Shown here: positions 1 through 7,291 of the stretch, one piece after another | How positions within the stretch are numbered: position 1 is the first letter of the stretch | Layout of the letters: every line of letters starts with the position of its first letter | NCBI RefSeq assembly: GCF_034929435.1 | Contig: NZ_JAYFUM010000010.1 | Coordinates: 1 to 64,000 of the forward strand | Source of the DNA: Arcicella rigui | GTDB taxonomy: Bacteria; Bacteroidota; Bacteroidia; Cytophagales; Spirosomataceae | DNA: 64,000 nt | Reading direction: 5' to 3' | Notes under the pieces: model-generated | Told to the model about the DNA's origin: nothing | Seen by the model: the letters and a program-made list of their open reading frames with translations, nothing else | Databases searched by the model: none | Position numbers and translations under genes: made by a program

Positions 1-27
1 TTTTCTAGCAGAAACAAAATACAGAAA

Positions 28-71
28 AACCCCGAAAATTGCCAGTATTGACACTTTTTCGGGGTTGTTTT
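28..71 (+). terminator. Rho-independent terminator of an upstream gene outside the window
   Basis: Inverted repeat with 11-bp arms (AACCCCGAAAA at 28-38, TTTTCGGGGTT at 56-66) followed by GTTTT. No gene of this window ends at it from the left, so it probably ends a gene lying before position 1. It may also serve the minus-strand DUF2891 gene. Confidence 0.6.
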
Positions 72-131
72 ATTTATAATATATTGATAATTAAATATTT
101 ACAACATTTAAGGGAAGCCGTTTTATGAAAT

Positions 132-198
132 CCGTAGCACGAGTTTCCAACTCGTGAAAAATACTGCTAATTTCACGAGTTGGAAACTCGTGCTACGG
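132..198. repeat. Perfect nested palindrome (REP/BIME-like)
   Basis: Two perfect 28-bp arms (132-159 and 171-198) separated by 11 bases. Each arm contains its own palindrome, CACGAGTT-TCC-AACTCGTG, so the element can fold as one long hairpin or as two short ones. This is the layout of paired REP sequences mobilised by RAYT/IS200-like Y1 transposases. No such transposase gene is in the window. Confidence 0.75.
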
Positions 199-204
199 CT
201 ACGC

Positions 205-1323
205 TTATTCCACCTCCAAACTCAAAGCATACATCGCAAATGAGCCTAACCAATGGTCGCCTCCATAGTTTCCGTTGGCAATATTGGGTAAAGTTTTTTG
301 TAAAAAGGTGGTTGCTTTTTCCTGAAATTGTTTCTTGCGTAAATCTGTTTTGGGTAATTGCTTGGCTATGCCCAACAAACACCAAGCTTTACTGAGTGCC
401 AAACCGTCTAAATGTACAATTTGATAATCAGAACGGTCGCTGACGATGGGTAATTGCAAGACATTTTTTAATCCTTCAGCTGTATAAAATTGGTTAAACC
501 ACTGTACAAAGGCTTGTGGTGCTAATACTCTTCGCATCAAATCTGCAATTTCAAGACTGGGTGAAAGGAAGTCTGTTCCGTCGGGTTCGAGTGTGGCGGC
601 AACGGCTTTATTTTTGAAATAATAGTCTTTGCTACGTTGTACTAATATTTGTTCAAAAGCTGTATTCTTGGTTGCTCTTGCCCAATCCAAAGCGAAAACC
701 ATCCCAAAAGCGGTATTTGGATGCACGCCAGTTCGGTTTGGATAGGTCTGTTTGGGTAAATATTCCGTCCAACGTTGAACGATTACTTGTGTCAAAGGCT
801 GTAAATTTTTATGCCAACGCTTCGCCATCGGGCTATCCCAAGTCAATAATTCTTCATCTAATTTAAGTACCCAAGCCCAGCCATAAGTTCGTTCAAAACC
901 CTTAGCAAGTTTGTATTGATTAAAATAATCGGCTTCTTTTTGTAGATTTTCTGTCGAAAAACTATTTTCTAACATGGCAATTATTTGCTGTGTCTCTGGT
1001 AAGTTGGGATAAGTCTTGAGGATTTTCACCAACATCCAATGCCCATGAACAGAAGAATGCCAATCTAAACAACCATAAAAAGAAGGATGCAATTGCTTCG
1101 GACTTAGTGCTACTTCTTGGGCAGTCTCTAAAGTATGATTAGGTTTGTTCGGATACTCTGTTTGGATACAGTGTAGCGGAAGTTGTGCTAAAAACGAAGC
1201 TCTTGCGGCACTGAGTCCTACTTTTTTTCCATCTTTTGATACTGTTAAATACTGATTTTGCTGTCCATAAACGGACACTCCGCAAGCTAAGAAAGCGATA
1301 AGTAAAAATTTTTTGTAAAGCAT
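205..1323 (-). CDS. DUF2891 family exported protein
   Basis: A 372-residue protein of the DUF2891 family, whose function is unknown. The start is set at the ATG at 1323, which begins MLYKKFLLIAFLACGVSVYGQ, a Sec signal peptide ending in VYG-Q; the frame stays open upstream but without a better start. The mature part holds recognisable family segments: FYGCLDWHSSVHGHW, FERTYGWAWVLKLDEEL, NRTGVHPNTAFGM and LEPDGTDFLSP. The pattern of aromatic and acidic residues suggests an alpha/alpha-barrel sugar-active or transferase fold, but that is inference. It is convergent with whatever lies left of the window and is followed on the same strand by a DUF1648 gene upstream. Family assignment is fairly sure; role unknown. 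Confidence 0.8.
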   Translation of the reverse strand: MLYKKFLLIAFLACGVSVYGQQNQYLTVSKDGKKVGLSAARASFLAQLPLHCIQTEYPNKPNHTLETAQEVALSPKQLHPSFYGCLDWHSSVHGHWMLVKILKTYPNLPETQQIIAMLENSFSTENLQKEADYFNQYKLAKGFERTYGWAWVLKLDEELLTWDSPMAKRWHKNLQPLTQVIVQRWTEYLPKQTYPNRTGVHPNTAFGMVFALDWARATKNTAFEQILVQRSKDYYFKNKAVAATLEPDGTDFLSPSLEIADLMRRVLAPQAFVQWFNQFYTAEGLKNVLQLPIVSDRSDYQIVHLDGLALSKAWCLLGIAKQLPKTDLRKKQFQEKATTFLQKTLPNIANGNYGGDHWLGSFAMYALSLEVE

Positions 1324-1436
1324 AATTATTGTTGTTGATGATATGAATAGTAATGGATAATTAGTGTTCAATTTATTAATTGACAATTACTTATGAAAAA
1401 TAATATATCAGACAAATCGTACTCATTGCTAAAATA

Positions 1437-1946
1437 CTAATCAGATTTATTGGAAGCTGAGACGATTTTTACCAAAAAATACAAGAGCGGAAGCAGAACA
1501 AGTACTAAAACTAAAGGTAAAAACCATGTTCCGAGTCCCTGACTATGTCCTTGGGCTTGTTCAATGGTTTTGAATACAATGATATTAAAAATGACAACCA
1601 AAATAAATTTCAAGTACCGCATCATTCTTGATGAATAAAGATATACTTTTTCAGCATTGTTTTCAGTGATTGGAATTGGATAATTGAATTTTTGAGGAGA
1701 TTTTGTAACTGCGTTGAGCTTTATAAAAAGTAAGGTAGCAATAAGTGGCAAAAGTAAAATCATGCCCTTATGTCCAAAACTATCGGCATCGCCAGCAAAA
1801 TTAAAATGAGTAGGAATTTTGTCGGGCAGATGTGAGTAATGAAAAAGTGTATTGCCCCAAATCAAGATGATAGTTCCCCAGCCTGCTATTTCAAGAAATT
1901 GGTCTATTCTACTAAGTTTCGATTTTGCTAAAGGGTTTGTACTCAT
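1437..1946 (-). CDS. DUF1648 domain membrane protein
   Basis: A 169-residue integral membrane protein. Residues about 20-40 form a first membrane helix, followed by the DUF1648 signature (LPDKIPTHFNFAGDADSFGHKG, residues about 42-63). Three more hydrophobic helices follow near residues 63-78, 110-128 and 140-160. DUF1648 proteins resemble the SdpI immunity-protein N-terminus, but the SdpI C-terminal domain is absent. ATG at 1946. The gene is transcribed in the same direction as the DUF2891 gene, about 110 bases upstream of it, so co-transcription is possible. Function unknown. Confidence 0.75.
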   Translation of the reverse strand: MSTNPLAKSKLSRIDQFLEIAGWGTIILIWGNTLFHYSHLPDKIPTHFNFAGDADSFGHKGMILLLPLIATLLFIKLNAVTKSPQKFNYPIPITENNAEKVYLYSSRMMRYLKFILVVIFNIIVFKTIEQAQGHSQGLGTWFLPLVLVLVLLPLLYFLVKIVSASNKSD

Positions 1947-2153
1947 GATTTTTGAAAATTAAGTAATTCGTACAATTTGCTATTATTTCAAAATTTTGGG
2001 TTTTGCTAATCCAATTATTTAAAAATATAATTTAAGCGATTTTTATTAAATGTATAATAATCAAGTTTAAAAAACTTGTATTTAGCCAAAATAGTAATTT
2101 AATAGAATTATCGTTTATTTTTAACCTCAGAAGATTTGTTACTCTAATTAATT

Positions 2154-2771
2154 ATGAAAATGTTTAAAAAATATTTTATACTCAGTGGTATTATCAGTGC
2201 TTTGCTACTTTTTTTAATTGCCACAATTTATTATCCGGGCGGTTCTGTGTACGATAAAAATGCAGTTGGGTTCGACTGGAAAAATAATTATATCACCAAT
2301 TTATTTGGCGAAAAAGCTGTAAACGGACTCGATAACCTTGCCCGACCATGGGCAATAGCGGCAATGTTGGTACTCTCGGTTAGTATTGGAGTATTTTTTG
2401 TGCAATTTTCAAAAAAAATTATGGTTAAAAGTGCTTCAAATATTATTCGTTACTTTGGCGTAGGTGCGATGGTTTGTGCCTTTTTGACCGTCACTCCCTA
2501 CCACGATTTAATGGTTGCCCTTGCCGTTTCGATGGCTTTGCTAAGTATGTTTTATATTACGGTATTTATTTTTAAGTCAAAATTATTGTTCTTCAAAATC
2601 CTCTCTGTCGCTTGCTTACTTGTTTTTTATAGCAGCAATTATATTTACTACGCCAATACTTACACCGTGATTTTGCCGACTATGCAAAAACTCACTTTTC
2701 TGATGACCATCATTTGGGCTTTGGGCTTAGAATATTTTACCGACAAAAAGGATTTTGAAGCTATCAAATAA
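2154..2771 (+). CDS. Multi-pass membrane protein, DUF998-like
   Basis: A 205-residue membrane protein with about six predicted helices. It has an N-terminal YYPGGS...GFDWKNNYITNLF segment typical of small Bacteroidota membrane proteins often filed under DUF998. No catalytic motif is visible. ATG at 2154. Its stop codon (2769-2771) directly abuts the stop of the convergent oxidoreductase gene at 2772, with no intergenic base. Family naming is tentative; the membrane topology is the secure part. Confidence 0.6.
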   Translation: MKMFKKYFILSGIISALLLFLIATIYYPGGSVYDKNAVGFDWKNNYITNLFGEKAVNGLDNLARPWAIAAMLVLSVSIGVFFVQFSKKIMVKSASNIIRYFGVGAMVCAFLTVTPYHDLMVALAVSMALLSMFYITVFIFKSKLLFFKILSVACLLVFYSSNYIYYANTYTVILPTMQKLTFLMTIIWALGLEYFTDKKDFEAIK

Positions 2772-3866
2772 TTATTTTTTCAGATAAATGGTCTTTCCTG
2801 TTTTAGCAGACTCTTTGGCAGCGGATAAAATTTCCACTACAATTTCATTAACAGCAAAAGATGAAAGGTCTTTTTGTGGGTCTATTTTTCCATTAATTAC
2901 TGCCGCTAAGTATGAAAAAATATTTGAACGTTCGTGAGGAAGAGGAGATAAATCGAGCCATTTTTCTGAACCCGTAGCTTCGCCAAAAATATAACGCATT
3001 TTACTTTCTCTATTGGCAATCAGAATGCCATCTGTGCCATAAACTTCGGTATCTTTTACACCAAAAGGCCAATTCCAAGAGGCTTGGATAATCGCCTGAC
3101 AATTGGGGTACTTCAAAATAATGCTGGCTTCATCTTCTACTTTTGGATATACTTTTGGTTTTATTTGTTGCGTAACAGCGGTAACGGCTATGGGTTTTTG
3201 TCCGTCCATGAGCCAAGTCATGATATTTGCTCCATAACAGCCAAAATCAACCAAAGCTCCGCCTCCGTTGCCAATTGGGTCGGTTAGCCAATCGGTAAAT
3301 TCTTTAGTACAACCAATTTCTTTTGGCCCTTTGTGTCCGTCCTTAAACACTACTTTACGAATATTCCCTAAGCTTTTTTCTTGTTTTACAATTTCCCATA
3401 CTTTAGCATGAGAAGCGTACCAAGTAGTTTCAAAATTGGTAAGTAGATGAATGTGATGCTTCTGTACCAAAGCTCGCATTTGGTTTAAGTGTATATTATT
3501 TACGGCTAAAGGTTTTTCTACAATAACATGAATTCCTTTGGGAGCACAAGCCTGTACAACCGCCAAATGTTCAAAAATAGAATTGAAAGCACAAACGGCT
3601 TGAGGTTTAGTTTGTTTGATTAACTCTTCTAAACTCGCAAACCAAAGTGATTCTGGCAAATGATGTTCTTTCAGCAGTCTCATTGCCAAAGCTTTGTTTG
3701 GTTCTGCAAAACCAACGATTTCTACTTCATCTTGTTTACCGATGTAGTCAAATACTTGGTTGATATGGTTGTGGGTCATCCCCGCAACTCCTACTCGAAT
3801 AGGTTTGGCTTCGCTCAGAAAAGCCATCGAAAAAATAAGCAACAGAAGTAAAAGTGATTGTCTCAT
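2772..3866 (-). CDS. Gfo/Idh/MocA family oxidoreductase with signal peptide
   Basis: A 364-residue NAD(P)-dependent oxidoreductase of the Gfo/Idh/MocA family, which acts on sugars and related polyols. An N-terminal hydrophobic segment (residues 1-20, ending SEA-KP) looks like a Sec signal peptide. It is followed at once by the Rossmann strand IRVGVAGMTHNHI. The family VEKPLAVN motif, which carries the catalytic-region lysine, lies near residues 118-125, and the C-terminal alpha/beta domain follows (GGALVDFGCYG...). Export of a nicotinamide-dependent enzyme is common in Bacteroidota; these members usually keep the cofactor tightly bound. Substrate cannot be read from sequence. ATG at 3866. Confidence 0.85.
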   Translation of the reverse strand: MRQSLLLLLLIFSMAFLSEAKPIRVGVAGMTHNHINQVFDYIGKQDEVEIVGFAEPNKALAMRLLKEHHLPESLWFASLEELIKQTKPQAVCAFNSIFEHLAVVQACAPKGIHVIVEKPLAVNNIHLNQMRALVQKHHIHLLTNFETTWYASHAKVWEIVKQEKSLGNIRKVVFKDGHKGPKEIGCTKEFTDWLTDPIGNGGGALVDFGCYGANIMTWLMDGQKPIAVTAVTQQIKPKVYPKVEDEASIILKYPNCQAIIQASWNWPFGVKDTEVYGTDGILIANRESKMRYIFGEATGSEKWLDLSPLPHERSNIFSYLAAVINGKIDPQKDLSSFAVNEIVVEILSAAKESAKTGKTIYLKK

Positions 3867-3963
3867 CGTTTTTGGATTTTATCAATAAATTCAAAATGAA
3901 TTTAGAAGAAACAATCGACACACTTATCCTATCTTGTAGAGTCGTTTTTGCGTTTATCTCCAC

Positions 3964-3998
3964 AAAAAAAGGCGTGTTGTTCTACACCCCTTTTTTTG
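3964..3998 (-). terminator. Terminator, likely of the DUF4375 gene
   Basis: A-run, imperfect 7-bp stem (GGCGTGT / ACACCCC, one mismatch), loop TGTTCT and T-run. It is symmetric, so it could act on both strands. It lies 20 bases beyond the stop of the minus-strand gene at 4018. Confidence 0.55.
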
Positions 3999-4017
3999 TT
4001 TTTTAAAAGAATATGTT

Positions 4018-4740
4018 TTAAATCACTTTTGAAAATTGCTCAATGTTTTGTTCGATATAATCGCACATGGCTTTATGCCATTGTCTTTTGAAGTCCTCCT
4101 CATCAAAATAATCTTCGATGGTATCGGTACTTTCTAAAATTTTATAACCATCTGAAAAAGCTTTGATGCGATGTCTTTGATTACTTATCGGACTATTCGA
4201 TTGCCAAATATTCCAGCTTAGTTTCATTTTCTTTTGCTCTACTTCCTCTAAAAACTCATCATAATCGGCAATGATTTTATCTTGCCCCAATTCCACCATT
4301 ACTTGTCGTGCCGAGTACAAATGTTCTGGATAATTATTGATAAACTGAAACAAACCACCATTGTCTATTTCACCTTCGATAGCCAAAAATGACCAAAATA
4401 TTTTTTGCCCTCTTGTAAGTTCATTCCAGAATTTTTGAGAATGCTCTTCCCCACGATGTTCTTTGGTCAGGTTATCAAAAAATAATTGCCGATACTCCGT
4501 CAATCGGTTATCGTAAACCGAATAAATTTCCCAAATATATGCCTGTCTGATATGTTCAATTTGTTCGTATTGAACCGTGACATAATGGATTAATTGATTT
4601 TGATTGCCATCATTGATGTCAAACCTTTTTCCAATGATTGCTTTATTATTGAAAAAAGTCCAAAAATAGTTTCCTGCACATAATAATATAGCAATATTTA
4701 AAAACCAATCTACCCAATCTTTTCCGATGATTTGTTCCAT
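4018..4740 (-). CDS. DUF4375 (DMP19-like) domain protein with membrane anchor
   Basis: A 240-residue protein. Residues about 8-32 (WVDWFLNIAILLCAGNYFW) form one membrane segment. The rest is soluble and carries a DUF4375 domain around residues 95-150, seen as LTRGQKIFWSFLAIEGEIDNGG followed by FQFINNYPEHLYSARQ. DUF4375 is related to the Neisseria DNA-mimic protein DMP19, but domain membership alone does not show DNA mimicry. The ATG at 4740 is preferred; an in-frame ATG four codons upstream (4752) is an alternative. Confidence 0.7.
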   Translation of the reverse strand: MEQIIGKDWVDWFLNIAILLCAGNYFWTFFNNKAIIGKRFDINDGNQNQLIHYVTVQYEQIEHIRQAYIWEIYSVYDNRLTEYRQLFFDNLTKEHRGEEHSQKFWNELTRGQKIFWSFLAIEGEIDNGGLFQFINNYPEHLYSARQVMVELGQDKIIADYDEFLEEVEQKKMKLSWNIWQSNSPISNQRHRIKAFSDGYKILESTDTIEDYFDEEDFKRQWHKAMCDYIEQNIEQFSKVI

Positions 4741-4844
4741 ACAATAAAGCACTTTTGTGTTGTACGATAGTTTTTCATAAGTTAACGAAGAATTTCTTAT
4801 GAAAAAAATTTAGAGACGTATTTTTTTAGAATGATTTAGGATAA

Positions 4845-4880
4845 ATAAAAAAGCGACTGAAGAGTATCTCCAGTCGCTTC
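4845..4880 (-). terminator. Terminator of the DinB gene
   Basis: Stem AAGCGACTG (4851-4859) / CAGTCGCTT (4871-4879). On the minus strand it is followed by a T-run, 20 bases past the DinB stop at 4901. Confidence 0.7.
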
Positions 4881-4900
4881 TTGCTTAATAAAACCCTGTT

Positions 4901-5428
4901 TTAGAATAATTTTTCTTGTGGTGGTTTAGCACCAGCCAAACGAATATAAACCGTTGTTTGTCCTCTGTGGTGAGTTTGGTGTTCAAAACCTTTACCCAAA
5001 GCTGTTGCTTTTGTCATCTCGAAACGGTCAAAAAGTTTAACTTTTTCACTCAGTTGAGCAGGAGTCATTTTTTTGATACCATTAATAACAAAATCATAGC
5101 CAGCCAAAACTAATTTCGTAACATTTTCTTTTGATTTATCTGTTGCTTTTTCAGATTCACCTCTTCCAACTGGACTTTTTTCGCCAGTCACAGCCGAACC
5201 AAAAGTATAGTTAGCGTCTGTCAAATGAAGCATTTGTTCAGCGAATGAACGCATTTCTGGCGTTGGTTTCAAAGCATAGCCACTTTCTGGCATAGCATCC
5301 AAGTACTCTTTGGTATAGGCTTTAGCTCTTTCCCATTCTTTTAGGGTTTCATCAACAGAAGTCTGAGCATTTGCTTGGAACAAGCCCAAAACAAACAACA
5401 ATGATAAAAGTAAATTAAATTTTTTCAT
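4901..5428 (-). CDS. DinB family protein, exported
   Basis: A 175-residue DinB/YfiT-like four-helix metalloprotein. The ATG at 5428 starts MKKFNLLLSLLFVLGLFQANAQ, a clear signal peptide cleaved after ANA; the longer frame upstream lacks supporting features. Candidate metal ligands are the histidine in EQMLHLTDANY and the cluster EHQTHHRGQTT near the C-terminus, the usual DinB HxxxHRGQ pattern. Members include thiol-dependent transferases and proteins of unknown role; which applies here is not visible. Ends at its own hairpin terminator. Confidence 0.85.
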   Translation of the reverse strand: MKKFNLLLSLLFVLGLFQANAQTSVDETLKEWERAKAYTKEYLDAMPESGYALKPTPEMRSFAEQMLHLTDANYTFGSAVTGEKSPVGRGESEKATDKSKENVTKLVLAGYDFVINGIKKMTPAQLSEKVKLFDRFEMTKATALGKGFEHQTHHRGQTTVYIRLAGAKPPQEKLF

Positions 5429-5542
5429 GTGTTTTGAAATTTTTAAACGATACAAAATAATAAATCGTAGCAAAATAAAATTTATCTGGCAATTACTTGC
5501 AATTTATTTTTAACAATTGTGAAATAATCAAGAAAATGAATA

Positions 5543-6325
5543 TTAAAAATCATACTTTACTCCTTTGGGTAATGCTTGTACGAGCATCTGCATCCATACA
5601 CCATTTACCTTAATCACTACAATATGATTTTCCTTATCATAGAACATCGTTCCATCTTTGGCATTTTTTAATTCTTTGTAATTCACATATTTAGCATCTT
5701 TTTCAGCATTATTTTCATCGTCACCTTCTGGTTTTGTTGTTAGAATATCGTCTTTGCCGATATTACCGAGTGTAAAGGCATTAGACATCGTTAATGAACC
5801 GTAGAAAAGTGCTTTATCTCTACTGAATAAAAAAGAGTGATTTTTTACGTCAGAACCTATTCTAAACCAGTTGTAAGCATTGGCAGAATGATTATAGACA
5901 GTACCATAATAATACAATTCAGCTACTGGTTTTTCTTCTTCAATATGTTTATTTACGAGCATCGTGATTCTTGATTTATCGTCTTTAGCATAGCCCTCGA
6001 ATACATGAAACCCCCAACGCTTTTTATTTCTTTCATCTGCATTGCCTCGTACTTGTATCATGTACGGAGTGCTAAGGATTCCGTTGACGGATGTGTACAT
6101 AGGTGTTTTGCGTGGGTCAAAGCCAAAAGAGTAGCCTCTTTCTTTCCATTTTTCCCAAGTTGAATCTATCTCAGATGAAAGCTCAATACGTTTCAAACTT
6201 GATTTGTTACTTCCATTCAATAGATTAAAGTACTGACCAAAAGGATGATTTCTTTCCTGTTCATTTTGTGCTGAAAGCTGATGAAAACCAAGTACTAACG
6301 ATAAAACAATAATTATTTTTTTCAT
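5543..6325 (-). CDS. Exported protein of unknown function
   Basis: A 260-residue protein with a signal peptide (MKKIIIVLSLVLGFHQLSA, cleaved before QNEQ). I do not recognise the family. The mature part is polar, has an acidic Asp/Glu/Asn-rich stretch near residues 200-212 (EGDDENNAEKDAKY), and ends in a beta-rich segment (GTMFYDKENHIVVIKVNGVWMQM). ATG at 6325, preceded on its strand by TAAGTTTG at 6351-6358, which fits the -7 box. Periplasmic or outer-membrane location is inferred from the leader only. Confidence 0.7.
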   Translation of the reverse strand: MKKIIIVLSLVLGFHQLSAQNEQERNHPFGQYFNLLNGSNKSSLKRIELSSEIDSTWEKWKERGYSFGFDPRKTPMYTSVNGILSTPYMIQVRGNADERNKKRWGFHVFEGYAKDDKSRITMLVNKHIEEEKPVAELYYYGTVYNHSANAYNWFRIGSDVKNHSFLFSRDKALFYGSLTMSNAFTLGNIGKDDILTTKPEGDDENNAEKDAKYVNYKELKNAKDGTMFYDKENHIVVIKVNGVWMQMLVQALPKGVKYDF

Positions 6326-6376
6326 ATCTCTTTGAACAATGATGTTAAAACAAACTTACTGAGTAAATATCTTGAG

Positions 6377-7000
6377 TTATTTTTTCTTTCCTACAAATCT
6401 GATTACAGAACCAAGTCCATTATGAAATAGCCCTTCGTTCAATTCAATTTCTGTTTCCTTCAAAATAATAATTTCATAATTGTCAAAATCGGCCTTGATT
6501 TCCTCTTTTGAAAAAAGCATGGCTTCTTCTTTTGGTCCGCCTACTTTTTCATTTTTGGCAATATACTCAAGATGTTTTTTACTAAAGGCTTCAAAAATAA
6601 TGATGCCCCCTTTCCGCAAATACTTATCTAAAGTTTTGTGGTAAACAGATTTAATATCAGCAGGAAAATGGGCGTAAATAAGAGCAATCGCATCAAATTG
6701 CTCAGGTTGATAGGCTAAGTTTTGAAGTTCTTCAACTTGATAGTCTATCCTCACTTGATGCATTTCGGCGAGCTTCAAGGCTTTATTTTTTCCTTCAGTG
6801 CTAATATCAAAAGCCGAAACTTGCCAACCTAATGTAGCCGCAAAAACGGCATTGCGTCCTTCTCCTTCTGCTGGAAACAGTATTTTACCAACCGCTAAAC
6901 CTGATAATTGTTCCTTGAGGAAATTGTTGGGTTGTTCGCCATAAGCAAAGGCTTCCATACTGTATCGTTCATTCCATCTATCAATCCAAGATTCGTTCAT
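6377..7000 (-). CDS. Class I SAM-dependent methyltransferase (TehB-like)
   Basis: A 207-residue methyltransferase. Motif I is seen as ILFPAEGEGRNAVFAA (residues about 40-55), the acidic end of strand 2 as VSAFDIS, and motif IV as FDAIALIYAHFP. It starts with WNERYSMEAFAYGEQPNNFL, the N-terminal signature of small TehB/thiopurine-type methyltransferases in Bacteroidota. The substrate is unknown; TehB homologues methylate tellurite or thiols. ATG at 7000. It lies 51 bases upstream of the exported unknown protein on the same strand and may be co-transcribed with it. Confidence 0.8.
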   Translation of the reverse strand: MNESWIDRWNERYSMEAFAYGEQPNNFLKEQLSGLAVGKILFPAEGEGRNAVFAATLGWQVSAFDISTEGKNKALKLAEMHQVRIDYQVEELQNLAYQPEQFDAIALIYAHFPADIKSVYHKTLDKYLRKGGIIIFEAFSKKHLEYIAKNEKVGGPKEEAMLFSKEEIKADFDNYEIIILKETEIELNEGLFHNGLGSVIRFVGKKK

Positions 7001-7291
7001 GTTTTTTTGTTTTTGGATTAAGTAAAAAATATCGAATATGCTTGTAAAATAATACCAATTTGATGGTAAAAAAAATAGGGAAGATTATCAATAAACCTTC
7101 CCTAAATGTTTAAAAGTATAAAACTCTGTACTTCTAATCGCTTTATAATTTTATTATTAATTCTTACGAAAACCCTAAAATCCTCAATAGCCAACAACTA
7201 CGAACACACTTTGGCAAATAAGTCACTATTTTTCGTCACTCAATTCTGAGTAATACGCAATTCACAATTTATCATCTAATTTCCGAAAAAC

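Noticed and set aside
173..395. Short frames on both strands over the palindrome at 132-198 and the 3' end of the DUF2891 gene
   Set aside because: They overlap a clear gene and an inverted repeat and show no protein-like composition.
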